64,000 nucleotides of DNA from Chryseobacterium oranimense (GTDB taxonomy: Bacteria; Bacteroidota; Bacteroidia; Flavobacteriales; Weeksellaceae), in NCBI RefSeq assembly GCF_900129755.1, contig NZ_FQWT01000003.1, positions 248,001 through 312,000 on the forward strand. The letters are read 5' to 3'. The translations under genes and the position numbers were made by a program. Shown piece after piece: positions 45,761 through 54,565 of this stretch. The notes beneath the pieces were generated by a model, which saw only the letters and a list, made by a program, of their open reading frames with translations, was not told the origin of the DNA and ran no database searches. Each line of letters begins with the position of its first letter. The first letter of the stretch is position 1.

Positions 45761-46069
45761 ATGATAGAGACTATTAAAGAATATGCATCAAAGAGAATAG
45801 ACCTTCTGAAGATTGAAGCTACTGAAAAATCATCTCTTTCTGCAGGGCTCATTACCTACTTTGTAGTGCTGCTAGTTGCTTTTACTTTTTTTATTATCCT
45901 TTTCAACTTTGGAATAGCATTTCTTATCGGCAAGGCGCTCGATAATACATCTTACGGCTTCCTGATTGTTGCCGGATTTTATGTACTGGTAATGGCATTT
46001 ATTGTTGCCTTTAAAAATAAGATTGTGAATATGGTAGCAGATCAGGTTATTAAATTTTTAAATCATTAA
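45761..46069 (+). CDS. phage holin family (Holin_X / DUF1469-like) membrane protein
   Basis: A 102-residue protein with a short amphipathic N-terminus (MIETIKEYASKRIDLLKIEA) and two transmembrane helices (about 28-55 and 63-88). The N-terminal pattern is that of the Holin_X superfamily, which is chromosomal and not a lysis holin in most bacteria. Its neighbour YtxH often co-occurs. It is 3 nt from the next gene. Confidence 0.82.
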   Translation: MIETIKEYASKRIDLLKIEATEKSSLSAGLITYFVVLLVAFTFFIILFNFGIAFLIGKALDNTSYGFLIVAGFYVLVMAFIVAFKNKIVNMVADQVIKFLNH

Positions 46070-46072
46070 GCT

Positions 46073-46570
46073 ATGGGCAGAAAATACGACAGCATCGAAG
46101 AGTTAAGAAGAAAGAAAAAACTGCTTAAGAGCGAAATTGAAGACCTGGAAAACCTTCTTACTTTCAAAAATACGAAAGAAAGCCTGAGTGCATTTACCAA
46201 TGGTCTTACCGATCAGTATCTGCAGGAAAAAGTGGATGATGATGGTGACGAAAAAGTAGTTCTCCGAAAAGATGTGATTGCCAGGCAACTTACCTCCGAG
46301 GTAAAAGACATGTTCATTAATAAACAAACAGCTGTGGGAATTGCAAGTACTGCATTAGGCGGGAATGTAACGGACGGCCTTATAAAACTGGGCATCACAG
46401 CTTTGGTGGGCAACTATGCCAAAAAGAATATGAAAAGCTCCAACTGGAAGAAAAAACTCCTGGGAGCAGCCATGATCTACCTCGCTCCTATTGCCTTAAA
46501 ATATGTCAGAAAAAAACTTGAGGTATACCAGAAGAACAAAAGTGTTTCGAGTATGGAACAGCTTATATAA
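46073..46570 (+). CDS. hypothetical protein, 165 aa, with N-terminal coiled coil
   Basis: The first 35 residues (RKYDSIEELRRKKKLLKSEI and on) form a charged coiled coil. The second half contains hydrophobic stretches (VGIASTALGGNVTDGLIKLG, KKLLGAAMIYLAPIALKYV) compatible with membrane association. It follows the holin-like gene by 3 nt, so the two are coupled. No known domain is recognised. Confidence 0.75.
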   Translation: MGRKYDSIEELRRKKKLLKSEIEDLENLLTFKNTKESLSAFTNGLTDQYLQEKVDDDGDEKVVLRKDVIARQLTSEVKDMFINKQTAVGIASTALGGNVTDGLIKLGITALVGNYAKKNMKSSNWKKKLLGAAMIYLAPIALKYVRKKLEVYQKNKSVSSMEQLI

Positions 46571-46640
46571 GATATCAGATTTCAGATGTATTAATTCGGT
46601 GATTAATTTCGCAACAGTATTAAATCTGAAATCTGATGTC
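46571..46640. repeat. intergenic inverted repeat, 14-17 bp arms
   Basis: ATCAGATTTCAGAT (46574-46587) is the exact reverse complement of ATCTGAAATCTGAT (46624-46637). Pairing extends by three bases with one G-U. It lies between convergent genes and may act as a transcription barrier, although no T-run follows. Confidence 0.75.
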
Positions 46641-46651
46641 TGAGATCTAAT

Positions 46652-47377
46652 CTACTTAGAAAACAATTGTCCCAGTATAATTCCTGCAGCCATAGAAACA
46701 TTCAGGCTTTCTGTTGACTGGGATTTCCCGAACCTTGGGATCGTAATGCACTTTTGAAGCAGCTTTTCCGTTTCCGGTCTCATTCCGTTTCCTTCATTAC
46801 CCAGGATAAGATTCAGTTTTTCAGGCCTTTCAAAGGCATATATATTTTCCCCTTCCATATCCGTTCCGATATTGATATTCTCCGTGGTTGAAAGATATTC
46901 AACAAGATCAGTATAAATAATATTTACCCGTGTAAAAGAACCCATTGTAGCCTGAATCACTTTAGGATTATAAACATCTACAGTATCTTCACTGCAAATA
47001 ATCTGTTCTATTCCAAACCAGTCGGCTAAGCGAATAATCGTACCAAGGTTGCCCGGATCCTGGATTCCGTCAAGGACCAGCTGAATATCCCTCTCCTCTT
47101 TTTTCTCTTCTTCAGGAAGGTAACAAACTGCTACAGAATCTTTAGGAGTTTTAAGGAAACTGATTTTTTTCAGCTCATTTTCAGTGATCTGGATAACAGG
47201 TGCATCTGTCCGGTCCAATTTTTGCGGATCGGTAGAAAATATTTCTTTAACTTTAAATTTAGATTCGGAAAGTTCACAAATGATTTTATTACCTTCAACC
47301 AAAAACAAATTGTATTTTTGTCTGAACTTCTTTTTATCTAAAGACTGTAAAATTTTTATTGTATGAGCTGTAAGCAT
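46652..47377 (-). CDS. TrmH/SpoU family RNA 2'-O-methyltransferase
   Basis: I place the start at ATG 47377 because the upstream in-frame Met lies on the -7 box. The 241-residue product has an N-terminal L7Ae-like substrate domain (KKFRQKYNLFLVEGNKII) and a C-terminal SPOUT knot: QDPGNLGTIIRLADWFG (motif 1), NLILGNEGNGMRPE (motif 2) and ESLNVSMAAGIIL (motif 3). The target is probably rRNA or tRNA ribose. The start overlaps the divergent tamL gene by 15 nt. Confidence 0.92.
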   Translation of the reverse strand: MLTAHTIKILQSLDKKKFRQKYNLFLVEGNKIICELSESKFKVKEIFSTDPQKLDRTDAPVIQITENELKKISFLKTPKDSVAVCYLPEEEKKEERDIQLVLDGIQDPGNLGTIIRLADWFGIEQIICSEDTVDVYNPKVIQATMGSFTRVNIIYTDLVEYLSTTENINIGTDMEGENIYAFERPEKLNLILGNEGNGMRPETEKLLQKCITIPRFGKSQSTESLNVSMAAGIILGQLFSK

Positions 47378-49960
47378 TATAAGAATTCTCCTCAAAAATA
47401 TTATAAAATTATCTCATTTGCAACATTTGTTGGTCTCCTTTATGCCTGCAGTACAACTAAAAAAGTTCCGGAGGGTGAATACCTGCTTACCAAAAACAAC
47501 TTTAAGTTTGAAGATAAGAAAGAATCCTTCGATGAAGAACTGAAAGATTACGTTCAGCAGAAGCCCAATAAAAAACAACTTCTTTTCATGCCTTTGAGTT
47601 TAGGATTCTATAATATGGCCAATCCTAAATACGATACTTTACTCAACGAATACATGACGTACCCGAGTGAAATGAGAAATCAGAAATTAAGAGATTCTCT
47701 TTTCCTTAAATACGACATGAAAAGCAGTGTAGGAAAAACACTTTTCATGGATCGTTTGCTGCACACCTGGGGAACTCCACCCGTGATCCTGGACCAGACG
47801 AGAAGTGAAAAAAGCGCTGAATCTATCGAAAAAAGACTTGTTTACCGAGGCTTTTGGGATGCCAAGGTTGATTTCAAACATGTTATTGATTCTGCATCCA
47901 GAAAGGCAGCCGTTAATTATTTCATCAGGCACAATGATCCTACGTACATTAAGGATTACTACTATAATATTACAGACCCTACCGTAAAAGGTCTTTACTG
48001 GCAAAAACTTGATAAAAGCCTAATCCGGTCCGGGCAAAGACTTGACCAGACTGTTCTTGAAAAAGAAGTGACCCGGATCACTGATCTGATGAGAGAAAAC
48101 GGCTATTATAGATTCAACAGCTCGAATGAAGAAATTTATTTCGTGGCCGATTCCCTGAAAAGCAAAAAACAGGTACCTCTTACCCTGGAAATCCATAAAG
48201 ATTCTGCCGACCATCCTTATAAGGTAGCAACTATAGGAAATATAGATGTTGCCATTGTCAATGAAGCTGGTGATTTTCCTAAAAATACAGTTAAAGACAG
48301 CTTAAGAAGAATAAGGTTCCATAAAATGGACGACAACTATAAAATTTCTTCTTTATGGAGAGCTGTGATTGTAGACCACAAGAAAGTCTATGACCAGAAA
48401 GCCCTTGATCTTACCAAAAGAAATTTCATTGCCATGAACAATTTCAGTATTCTGAAAGCAAGAGATTCCTTAAGAAGAGGAGGCGTCACAGCACCTAATG
48501 ACAGCATTATAGACGTGCTTTACGTATTGAAACCGCTTCCGAAATACGAACTAAAACTGGGAACGGATATCAACTACTCACAGATTCTTAATCTGGGGGT
48601 ATCTCCTTCTGTAGACCTTACTACAAGGAATGTTTTCAGAGGGGCAGAAAACCTTTCTACCAGCATTTCGGGAACATTCGGTTCCATCAGAAGTACAAAA
48701 AATATTGATAAAAGAGAGCTTGCTTACGAAATTTCGGCACAGGCTTCCCTGAATTTCCCAAGGCTTCTCCTCCCTTTTAATTATTATAAGCTTCTTCCCA
48801 AAAGGTATACCCCGATCTCCTCTATTATTTTAGGAGCTTCGGTACAGAATAACATCGGCCTGGGAAGAGTAAACTTTAATACGGGACTGAATTACCAGGC
48901 GAATGTAAATGATCAGGTATCACACCGACTGACTCTTTTCAATACACAGGTCAGCCTTACGAAGAACAAGGATGCTTATTATGATTATTTCAGCAACGAT
49001 GAAAGCATCAGAAAAGATATATTTTCCAGTTATTTTGCTTTTGATCCGGTTACCCAGCAAAAGTATCTTTCCGGCGAGCTCACTCTGGACAATGTTTCGA
49101 GACAGATTGTACAGGATGTGAACTATCAGGGAGTTCTGGACCAGAAGGGGCAGGATCTTCTTACCGCTTTCAAGGGTACGCTTGTAAATAAAGACAGACA
49201 GACCCAGGATGTCCTTATTTCATCTCTGATCTATAACTTTGTGTACAATGAGATCGGTAAAAAAGATTATCCTAATGCTCTTTATTTTAACGGAAAAGTA
49301 GAACTTGCAGGAAATATATTAAGTATTTTCAACCAGCGAAGAGATGATGGTGGCGTTATTGCAAGTCCGCAGAGAACTATTTTCGGGATTCCTTATGCCC
49401 AGTTTGTGAAGTTTGACGTTGATGCCAGAAAATATTTTAAATTCGGAAATCAGACCCTGGTACTGCGCCAGTTCATTGGATTGGGAATTCCTTATGGAAA
49501 CTCAAAGGATATGCCGGTAATTAAGTCTTATTTCAATGGGGGATCAAATGATATCAGAGCCTGGGTTGCATTCGGCGGACTGGGACCTGCAGATTCCCAG
49601 CTTGATGAAAGAGTCCGTACCTACATGACAGATAATTTAAAACTGACAACCAACATCGAATACAGAATTCCTTTTAACGACATGTATGAAGGAGCTTTGT
49701 TTACAGATATCGGAAATACATGGAGTATTAAAGATAATAATAATGGATATGGCGATGAATTTAAATTCAATAAATTCCTGGGGCAAATGGGAGTTGGCAG
49801 CGGATTTGGCCTAAGGGTGAATGTTGCTTATATTACTTTCCGACTGGACCTTGCCTATAAGATTTACGATCCGAACAAGCCTGATGGTGACCGATGGAGA
49901 TTTAAAAATTTCCAGCCTTTTAAACCAACCTTGAACATCGCATTCGGATATCCTTTCTAA
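47363..49960 (+). CDS. tamL: TamL-like BamA/TamA-family outer-membrane lipoprotein
   Basis: An 865-residue Omp85 superfamily protein. The N-terminus has a hydrophobic segment and lipobox LLYAC (Cys about residue 29), as in Bacteroidota TamL, which is lipid-anchored unlike proteobacterial TamA. POTRA-like repeats (about 150-400) are followed by a 16-strand barrel with GGSNDIRAWVAFGGLGP and the C-terminal Phe (IAFGYPF). No tamB gene lies in the window. The first 15 nt overlap the divergent methyltransferase gene. Confidence 0.87.
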   Translation: MSCKHYKNSPQKYYKIISFATFVGLLYACSTTKKVPEGEYLLTKNNFKFEDKKESFDEELKDYVQQKPNKKQLLFMPLSLGFYNMANPKYDTLLNEYMTYPSEMRNQKLRDSLFLKYDMKSSVGKTLFMDRLLHTWGTPPVILDQTRSEKSAESIEKRLVYRGFWDAKVDFKHVIDSASRKAAVNYFIRHNDPTYIKDYYYNITDPTVKGLYWQKLDKSLIRSGQRLDQTVLEKEVTRITDLMRENGYYRFNSSNEEIYFVADSLKSKKQVPLTLEIHKDSADHPYKVATIGNIDVAIVNEAGDFPKNTVKDSLRRIRFHKMDDNYKISSLWRAVIVDHKKVYDQKALDLTKRNFIAMNNFSILKARDSLRRGGVTAPNDSIIDVLYVLKPLPKYELKLGTDINYSQILNLGVSPSVDLTTRNVFRGAENLSTSISGTFGSIRSTKNIDKRELAYEISAQASLNFPRLLLPFNYYKLLPKRYTPISSIILGASVQNNIGLGRVNFNTGLNYQANVNDQVSHRLTLFNTQVSLTKNKDAYYDYFSNDESIRKDIFSSYFAFDPVTQQKYLSGELTLDNVSRQIVQDVNYQGVLDQKGQDLLTAFKGTLVNKDRQTQDVLISSLIYNFVYNEIGKKDYPNALYFNGKVELAGNILSIFNQRRDDGGVIASPQRTIFGIPYAQFVKFDVDARKYFKFGNQTLVLRQFIGLGIPYGNSKDMPVIKSYFNGGSNDIRAWVAFGGLGPADSQLDERVRTYMTDNLKLTTNIEYRIPFNDMYEGALFTDIGNTWSIKDNNNGYGDEFKFNKFLGQMGVGSGFGLRVNVAYITFRLDLAYKIYDPNKPDGDRWRFKNFQPFKPTLNIAFGYPF
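47393..47400 (-). promoter_or_regulatory. -7 box of the methyltransferase gene, inside tamL
   Basis: On the minus strand TATTTTTG matches TAnnTTTG, 15 nt upstream of the ATG at 47377. It lies within codons 11-13 of tamL, so the two genes exchange promoter and coding sequence. Confidence 0.6.
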
Positions 49961-50574
49961 TCCGGAGAAATTCCCAATATGAAGTAAACTACAGCAATCA
50001 CTCTGGCGAATATCTCCCTGATCTGGTTTCTGTAGTAGCTTTCGGGTTTTGTAACGTCCTGTGCATCGAATCCAAGAGCGTTCATATTGTTATTTCTTGC
50101 AAAAAACAGGGCACGGAGATTATGGAACCCCTGTGATACAATGATCACATCTTTCTTTTTATAGATATCTTTACAACGCAGAATGCTTTTATAAGTATTA
50201 AAACCCTTAGGGTCTTCTATGATGATATCTTCCGGAACACCTTCCTGATTCACCAGATAATTCTTCATGGCAGCAGGCTCGTTGTAACCTTTACTTTTCT
50301 CTCCACTTACAATAATTTTTTTGATTTTACCGTGATGGTAAAGAAGCGCAGCTGCATCCATTCTTTTCGTAAAATAAGGATTGGACTGTCCGGATCTCAT
50401 CTTAGGCGAAGTTCCCAGCACAAGAGCAATTTCCCGTGGCGGGATTTTAGAAATCTTTGTATAGGTACGCCCGTTGGTGAGCCCGAAAACCCAGGCATTG
50501 CAAAGGCATATCAGCAGAATTCCTATTTCTGCCGATACAAAACCCAAGTTAAATATGTTCCTGATGATTCTCAA
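49957..50574 (-). CDS. SanA/YdcF-like DUF218 membrane protein
   Basis: A 205-residue protein with one N-terminal membrane helix (about 5-30) and a DUF218 domain with ALVLGTSPKM, YFTKRMDAAALLYHHGKIKK and VSQGFHNLRALFFAR. E. coli SanA and ElyC of this group affect envelope barrier function and peptidoglycan lipid carriers. Its start overlaps the oxygenase reductase gene by 4 nt, and its stop overlaps the tamL stop tail-to-tail by 4 nt. Confidence 0.87.
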   Translation of the reverse strand: MRIIRNIFNLGFVSAEIGILLICLCNAWVFGLTNGRTYTKISKIPPREIALVLGTSPKMRSGQSNPYFTKRMDAAALLYHHGKIKKIIVSGEKSKGYNEPAAMKNYLVNQEGVPEDIIIEDPKGFNTYKSILRCKDIYKKKDVIIVSQGFHNLRALFFARNNNMNALGFDAQDVTKPESYYRNQIREIFARVIAVVYFILGISPD

Positions 50575-51695
50575 CTAAGATCAAAGTTAAGCTTTATTTT
50601 CTTACTTTTTACAATAGACATACAGGCTAATATTTTCCCCTGTCTCTCTTCTTTTTCAGTTAAGTATTCATTCTCAAGAAGTTCCACTTCCCCTTCTTCA
50701 AGATAACATTCGCAGCTGCCGCAGATTCCGGATTTACATGAGTAAGGGACTGGAAATTTCTGTATCAGAAGTTGCTGAAGTATCTTTTCTTTATTATCAG
50801 GAAGATGGGTTTCATATTCTTTTCCAAGTATTTTAAAGGCGACCTCTATATTTTCGATCAGTGGAAATTCTTTTTCTACAGGATAGATATCATCATTATA
50901 TTCTTCAAAAAGCTCAAAATGAATGTTCTTTTTCGGAATCCCGTGGTGGTAGCAGGCATTGGCCAATGATTTGATCATCTCCCCTTTTCCGCATATCAGT
51001 ACTTCATCTACCGCATCCCAGATCGTAGATTCCTCATCGGTATCATCAAGATGCAGAATTTGATTGATGATCAGGTTCAGTTTCTTTTCATCCAGTCTCC
51101 CGAAGAAAAACCGGTCTGCCGTTTTCTCCTGTGAAAAAAAATAGAAGATCTGAAGCCTGTCGTCGTATATCCTGGCAAGGTTGTCGAGCTGTTCCCTGTA
51201 AATCAGTTCTTCGGAACTTTTATTTCCAAAAAACAGAAAAAGCCTGGTACGCGGTTCTGTATGAAGAATATTTTTAAAATGGCTCAGGATCGGGGTAATT
51301 CCTATTCCTGCTGCAAATGCAACAATCGTCCTGAATTCGCTTGGTTTGGAAACCAACGTAAATCTGCCGGAAGGTTCCCCAACCAATAATTCATCGCCTT
51401 CATGATAATTTTTAAACAATTCTGCAGTAGCCCCTTCAGGCGAATTCACCTTTATGCCAAGGGAAATTTTTTTCTCGTAAGGCGCTGAAGTCATTGAATA
51501 ATCGTTAATAACTTCCTGGCCGTGGGCAATAAATTTTATGCTTACAAACTGCCCCGCCTCGAAACTGAAATTCTTCTGCAAACTCCCCGGAATCTCGAAT
51601 TCCAGAGAAAAAGTATTTTTGGTCAGTTGTTCCTTTTTCGCTATTTTTAACGGATGAAACTGTATCAGTTTCCCTTTATAGATTTGTTGTTCCAT
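50571..51695 (-). CDS. ferredoxin-NADP reductase-like oxygenase reductase (PaaE-like)
   Basis: A 374-residue electron-transfer protein. The FAD domain (about 10-115) has NDYSMTSAP, an R-x-Y-S-like motif altered to D-Y-S. The NAD domain has FAAGIGITPILSHFKNIL. The C-terminal plant-type 2Fe-2S ferredoxin has CKSGICGSCECYLEEGEVEL with a later Cys in ILACMSIV. It resembles the reductase subunit of phenylacetyl-CoA epoxidase, but the other paa genes are absent, so the oxygenase partner is unknown. Confidence 0.88.
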   Translation of the reverse strand: MEQQIYKGKLIQFHPLKIAKKEQLTKNTFSLEFEIPGSLQKNFSFEAGQFVSIKFIAHGQEVINDYSMTSAPYEKKISLGIKVNSPEGATAELFKNYHEGDELLVGEPSGRFTLVSKPSEFRTIVAFAAGIGITPILSHFKNILHTEPRTRLFLFFGNKSSEELIYREQLDNLARIYDDRLQIFYFFSQEKTADRFFFGRLDEKKLNLIINQILHLDDTDEESTIWDAVDEVLICGKGEMIKSLANACYHHGIPKKNIHFELFEEYNDDIYPVEKEFPLIENIEVAFKILGKEYETHLPDNKEKILQQLLIQKFPVPYSCKSGICGSCECYLEEGEVELLENEYLTEKEERQGKILACMSIVKSKKIKLNFDLS

Positions 51696-51727
51696 ACTTC
51701 AATTCAAAAATAGTCAAAAAATAATTT

Positions 51728-52288
51728 ATGAAGAAGATAATTTTATCCGCGCTTGTTTTCACTGCTCTTTACAGCTGCAAAAAAGAAGGCCAGAAAACGG
51801 ACGGTACAACTGTAGCAGATTCAGTTTCCGTTACGGACCAAACAGCATCTGCAACAGGGGCTTATTCATCCAGAGAACTTTCGCCAGAAAATCTTGGAAA
51901 ATATTTAGCTCAAAAAAATGATACTTTATACGTTACCAATTTCTTCGCCACATGGTGCGGGCCCTGTATGAGAGAAATCCCTCATTTCAAAAATAAAATG
52001 GAGGAATTAAAAGGTAAGCCGGTAAAATTTACATTCATTAATCTTGACGATAAATCCGAATGGAATACCTCCGTAAAAACATTTGCACAGGAAAATAATC
52101 TTGCGAAAGATATTATTCTGTTAGATGGGCAAAAACTGGATGCTACATTTTTCAGCAGCAACTTCAAACAATGGGACGGCGGGTCAATTCCTTTTACCTA
52201 TTTGAGAAAAGGTGATAAAACGGATGAGTATCTGGGAATGATGACAGAAGAAGTATTGAATTCTAAAGTTGATGCCCTTTTAAAATAA
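51728..52288 (+). CDS. TlpA-like thioredoxin-fold lipoprotein
   Basis: A 186-residue periplasm-facing lipoprotein (lipobox LYSC, then KKEGQK). The thioredoxin domain has the redox motif WCGPC in FFATWCGPCMREIPHF near residue 77. It may reduce disulfides, for example in cytochrome c maturation. The following cis-Pro segment GGSIPFTYLRKGDK is normal. The ABC permease gene follows 22 nt later, so they may be co-transcribed. Confidence 0.9.
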   Translation: MKKIILSALVFTALYSCKKEGQKTDGTTVADSVSVTDQTASATGAYSSRELSPENLGKYLAQKNDTLYVTNFFATWCGPCMREIPHFKNKMEELKGKPVKFTFINLDDKSEWNTSVKTFAQENNLAKDIILLDGQKLDATFFSSNFKQWDGGSIPFTYLRKGDKTDEYLGMMTEEVLNSKVDALLK

Positions 52289-52310
52289 AACATCCAGATC
52301 CTTTCTGATC

Positions 52311-53282
52311 ATGTCGAAAAAATTCAAAATCCTGTGTTTACTGTTGGCGGCTGCTATAACCCTTACCGTAGTCATCAACCTGAACACAGGATTTTTAAGT
52401 TTAAATTTTCAGGATTTTTTTCAGGATTCTCCTCAAAGCCAGATCGCTGAAATCCGTATTAACAGAGTGCTTGTAATGCTTCTGGCTGGAATTTCAATTC
52501 CAACATCCGGATTTCTGATGCAGGAATACTTTCAGAATCCTCTGGCAGGCCCTGATATTTTGGGAATCACCTCTGTAGCCAGCCTATCTGTGGCATTTTA
52601 TATTTTCTTTTCTCATGATTTCCTGATTCCGGAGTTTTTACAGAACAGCTTTCTCAGTCTTTCTGCGATTGCAGGAAGCTTTGTTTTGATGCTTGTTCTG
52701 CTTTCCATGTCGACTAAATTCCAGGACAAATCTTACCTTATTATATTTGGATTCCTGGTTTCAGCATTTGCCGGTGCCATCGTTTCCCTGCTTCAGTTCT
52801 ATGCGGAAAATCAAAGCCTGAAAAACTATATTTTATGGTCTTTCGGAGCGAATAATATGGTGACAAGGAATCAGATTTACGTATTATCCATCCTTGTTTT
52901 CGTGGGAATTTTCATTTGTTTTAAAACCATAAAGCCCCTGATCGGAAATTCATTGGGAACTTCCTATGCACAAAGTTTAGGAGTCAATCTCAATCAGCTG
53001 AAGGTTCTGATCATTGCAGCTTCTTCTTTGCTTTCGGCTTCCATTACTGCTTTTCTGGGACCCATTTTGTTTATCGGGATTATTGTTCCGCATTTCTGCA
53101 GGCTCATCTACAACCCGTCCAAACTATGGCAGCAATGGATCCTGAATATGTTTCTCGGAATGCTGATCATGATGCTTTTCTCTATAATGGCGGAAAAGAC
53201 ACAGATTCCTATGAATGTGATAAGCTCTGTATTTGGTATACCAGTAATTTTACTGATGCTTTTGAAACAAAATAAAGTTTAG
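52311..53282 (+). CDS. FecCD family ABC transporter permease
   Basis: A 323-residue inner-membrane permease with about nine to ten helices. The second region IRINRVLVMLLAGISIPTSG and the ATPase-contact loop NPLAGPDILGITSVA are typical of BtuC/FecCD permeases. GPILFIGIIVPHFCRLI is the C-terminal signature. It should import an iron chelate, heme or corrinoid. The partner ATPase is 197 nt downstream. No substrate-binding protein gene is in the window. Confidence 0.93.
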   Translation: MSKKFKILCLLLAAAITLTVVINLNTGFLSLNFQDFFQDSPQSQIAEIRINRVLVMLLAGISIPTSGFLMQEYFQNPLAGPDILGITSVASLSVAFYIFFSHDFLIPEFLQNSFLSLSAIAGSFVLMLVLLSMSTKFQDKSYLIIFGFLVSAFAGAIVSLLQFYAENQSLKNYILWSFGANNMVTRNQIYVLSILVFVGIFICFKTIKPLIGNSLGTSYAQSLGVNLNQLKVLIIAASSLLSASITAFLGPILFIGIIVPHFCRLIYNPSKLWQQWILNMFLGMLIMMLFSIMAEKTQIPMNVISSVFGIPVILLMLLKQNKV

Positions 53283-53360
53283 AGGTCAATGTCAATAAGT
53301 CAATGGTCAATTGTGAATTTAAATGCATTACTCATCCAATAAAGCATAGCAATAATTAAG

Positions 53361-53430
53361 ATCTGCTAAATCTGCTAAATCTGCGAGAGAAAAAATATAC
53401 GCTCGCAGATTTAGCAGATCGAGCAGATTT
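53361..53430. repeat. 18-bp inverted repeat between permease and ATPase genes
   Basis: ATCTGCTAAATCTGCGAG (53370-53387) is the exact reverse complement of the segment at 53402-53419, with a 14-nt AT-rich loop. Additional partial copies of ATCTGCTAAA (from 53361) and AGCAGATTT (to 53430) flank it. It can form a stable mRNA hairpin. Confidence 0.85.
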
Positions 53431-53479
53431 AAAATAGTATTTTTGTAAACAATGTATCTGGGCAATTAATCAATATCCA

Positions 53480-54403
53480 ATGTTCTTACAAATTAAACAA
53501 GCCAATATAGGTTACCATAAAACTTTAATTTCAAATGCTTATGCAGATTTGAAACTGGGTGATGTATGTCTTCTGATTGGGAATAACGGCGTAGGAAAAA
53601 CAACCCTTATAAAGTCTATTTTGCATCAGATTCCTCTTTTAAATGGTGAAATCTCTATCAGTAATAAAAATATCAAAACCCTTTCCGTTAAAGAAATCGC
53701 TGAAAATATTGCTGTGGTTTTTTCAAAATCAAATATTCCGCAGCATTATACTGTTGAAGACCTTATTTCATTAGGGAAATACATCTACTACCCTTTTTAT
53801 TTTGAGCTCAGAAAAGAGGACAGGGATGAAGTGGCACACATCATTGATGAGCTGGACCTTAATCAATATAAACATACTCTTCTTAAAAACCTTTCAGACG
53901 GAAATCTTCAGAAAGCATTTATTGGCCGTGCCATTACCCAGAATTCGCCGGTGATTATCCTGGATGAACCTACAACCCATCTGGACGAGAAAAACAAACT
54001 TATTATCTTAAAAACTCTCCGCAGGCTGGCCAAGGAGCAGCATAAGATTATCCTGTTTTCTTCCCATGACTGGAGACTAGCCAAAGAGTTTGCGGATAAA
54101 ATCTGGTATGTAAAGGATAATCAGCTTTTTTCTGGGATCGTAGAAGATGTGTTATTGCAGCATGAGGAGCTTACCAATGTTTCTTTATTTCAGGTGAATG
54201 ATAATTTTGTTCCACCTTCCATACAGGCCCCGCAGGTTCATAAAGAAATGCTGTACTCTTTATTGCAGAAAAATTTCGAAAAAGACCTTTCAGCTCTGCA
54301 TTTTGAGTATAAAAAAGGGTTTTGGGAAATTATTGTTAATGACACTACACATCAATATGAATCCTTTGAAGAAATAGTCAATTTCGTTAAAAACATTCAT
54401 TAA
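53480..54403 (+). CDS. ABC transporter ATP-binding protein (FepC/BtuD type)
   Basis: A 307-residue ATPase. Walker A is GNNGVGKTTLIKS (about residue 36), the signature is LSDGNLQKAFIGRA (a variant of LSGGQ, here LSDGN), and Walker B is PVIILDEPTTHLDEKNK. A His switch lies in SSHDWRLAKEFADKI. The extra C-terminal domain of about 80 residues is longer than in typical FepC. It pairs with the FecCD permease upstream. Confidence 0.92.
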   Translation: MFLQIKQANIGYHKTLISNAYADLKLGDVCLLIGNNGVGKTTLIKSILHQIPLLNGEISISNKNIKTLSVKEIAENIAVVFSKSNIPQHYTVEDLISLGKYIYYPFYFELRKEDRDEVAHIIDELDLNQYKHTLLKNLSDGNLQKAFIGRAITQNSPVIILDEPTTHLDEKNKLIILKTLRRLAKEQHKIILFSSHDWRLAKEFADKIWYVKDNQLFSGIVEDVLLQHEELTNVSLFQVNDNFVPPSIQAPQVHKEMLYSLLQKNFEKDLSALHFEYKKGFWEIIVNDTTHQYESFEEIVNFVKNIH

Positions 54404-54429
54404 TACTGCGTTTACATTAAATATTTCAC

Positions 54430-54449
54430 ATACTATGCATGCATAGTAT
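54430..54449. promoter_or_regulatory. palindromic operator 1 (marR-fad)
   Basis: ATACTATGCATGCATAGTAT is a perfect 20-bp palindrome. A near-identical copy lies 83 bp downstream at the promoter. Two such sites suggest co-operative or looping binding by the MarR protein encoded next door. Confidence 0.75.
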
Positions 54450-54512
54450 TATGCTAATCATACAATTTAAATTGTTTATTATCAGCTTATTAACAAAATT
54501 TAACGTTAATAA

Positions 54513-54544
54513 ATACTATGCATGCATAATATTTACTACATTTG
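54513..54544 (+). promoter_or_regulatory. operator 2 and promoter of the marR-fad operon
   Basis: ATACTATGCATGCATAATAT (54513-54532) differs from operator 1 by one base. The -7 box TACATTTG (54537-54544) follows 4 nt later, so the operator covers the -33 region and spacer. Repressor binding there should block polymerase. Confidence 0.8.
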
Positions 54545-54565
54545 GGTAACACCATTCGTAGATAA

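Noticed and set aside
45761..46069. Holin-like gene as a prophage remnant
   Set aside because: No other phage genes are near. The protein matches the chromosomal Holin_X type that accompanies YtxH proteins.
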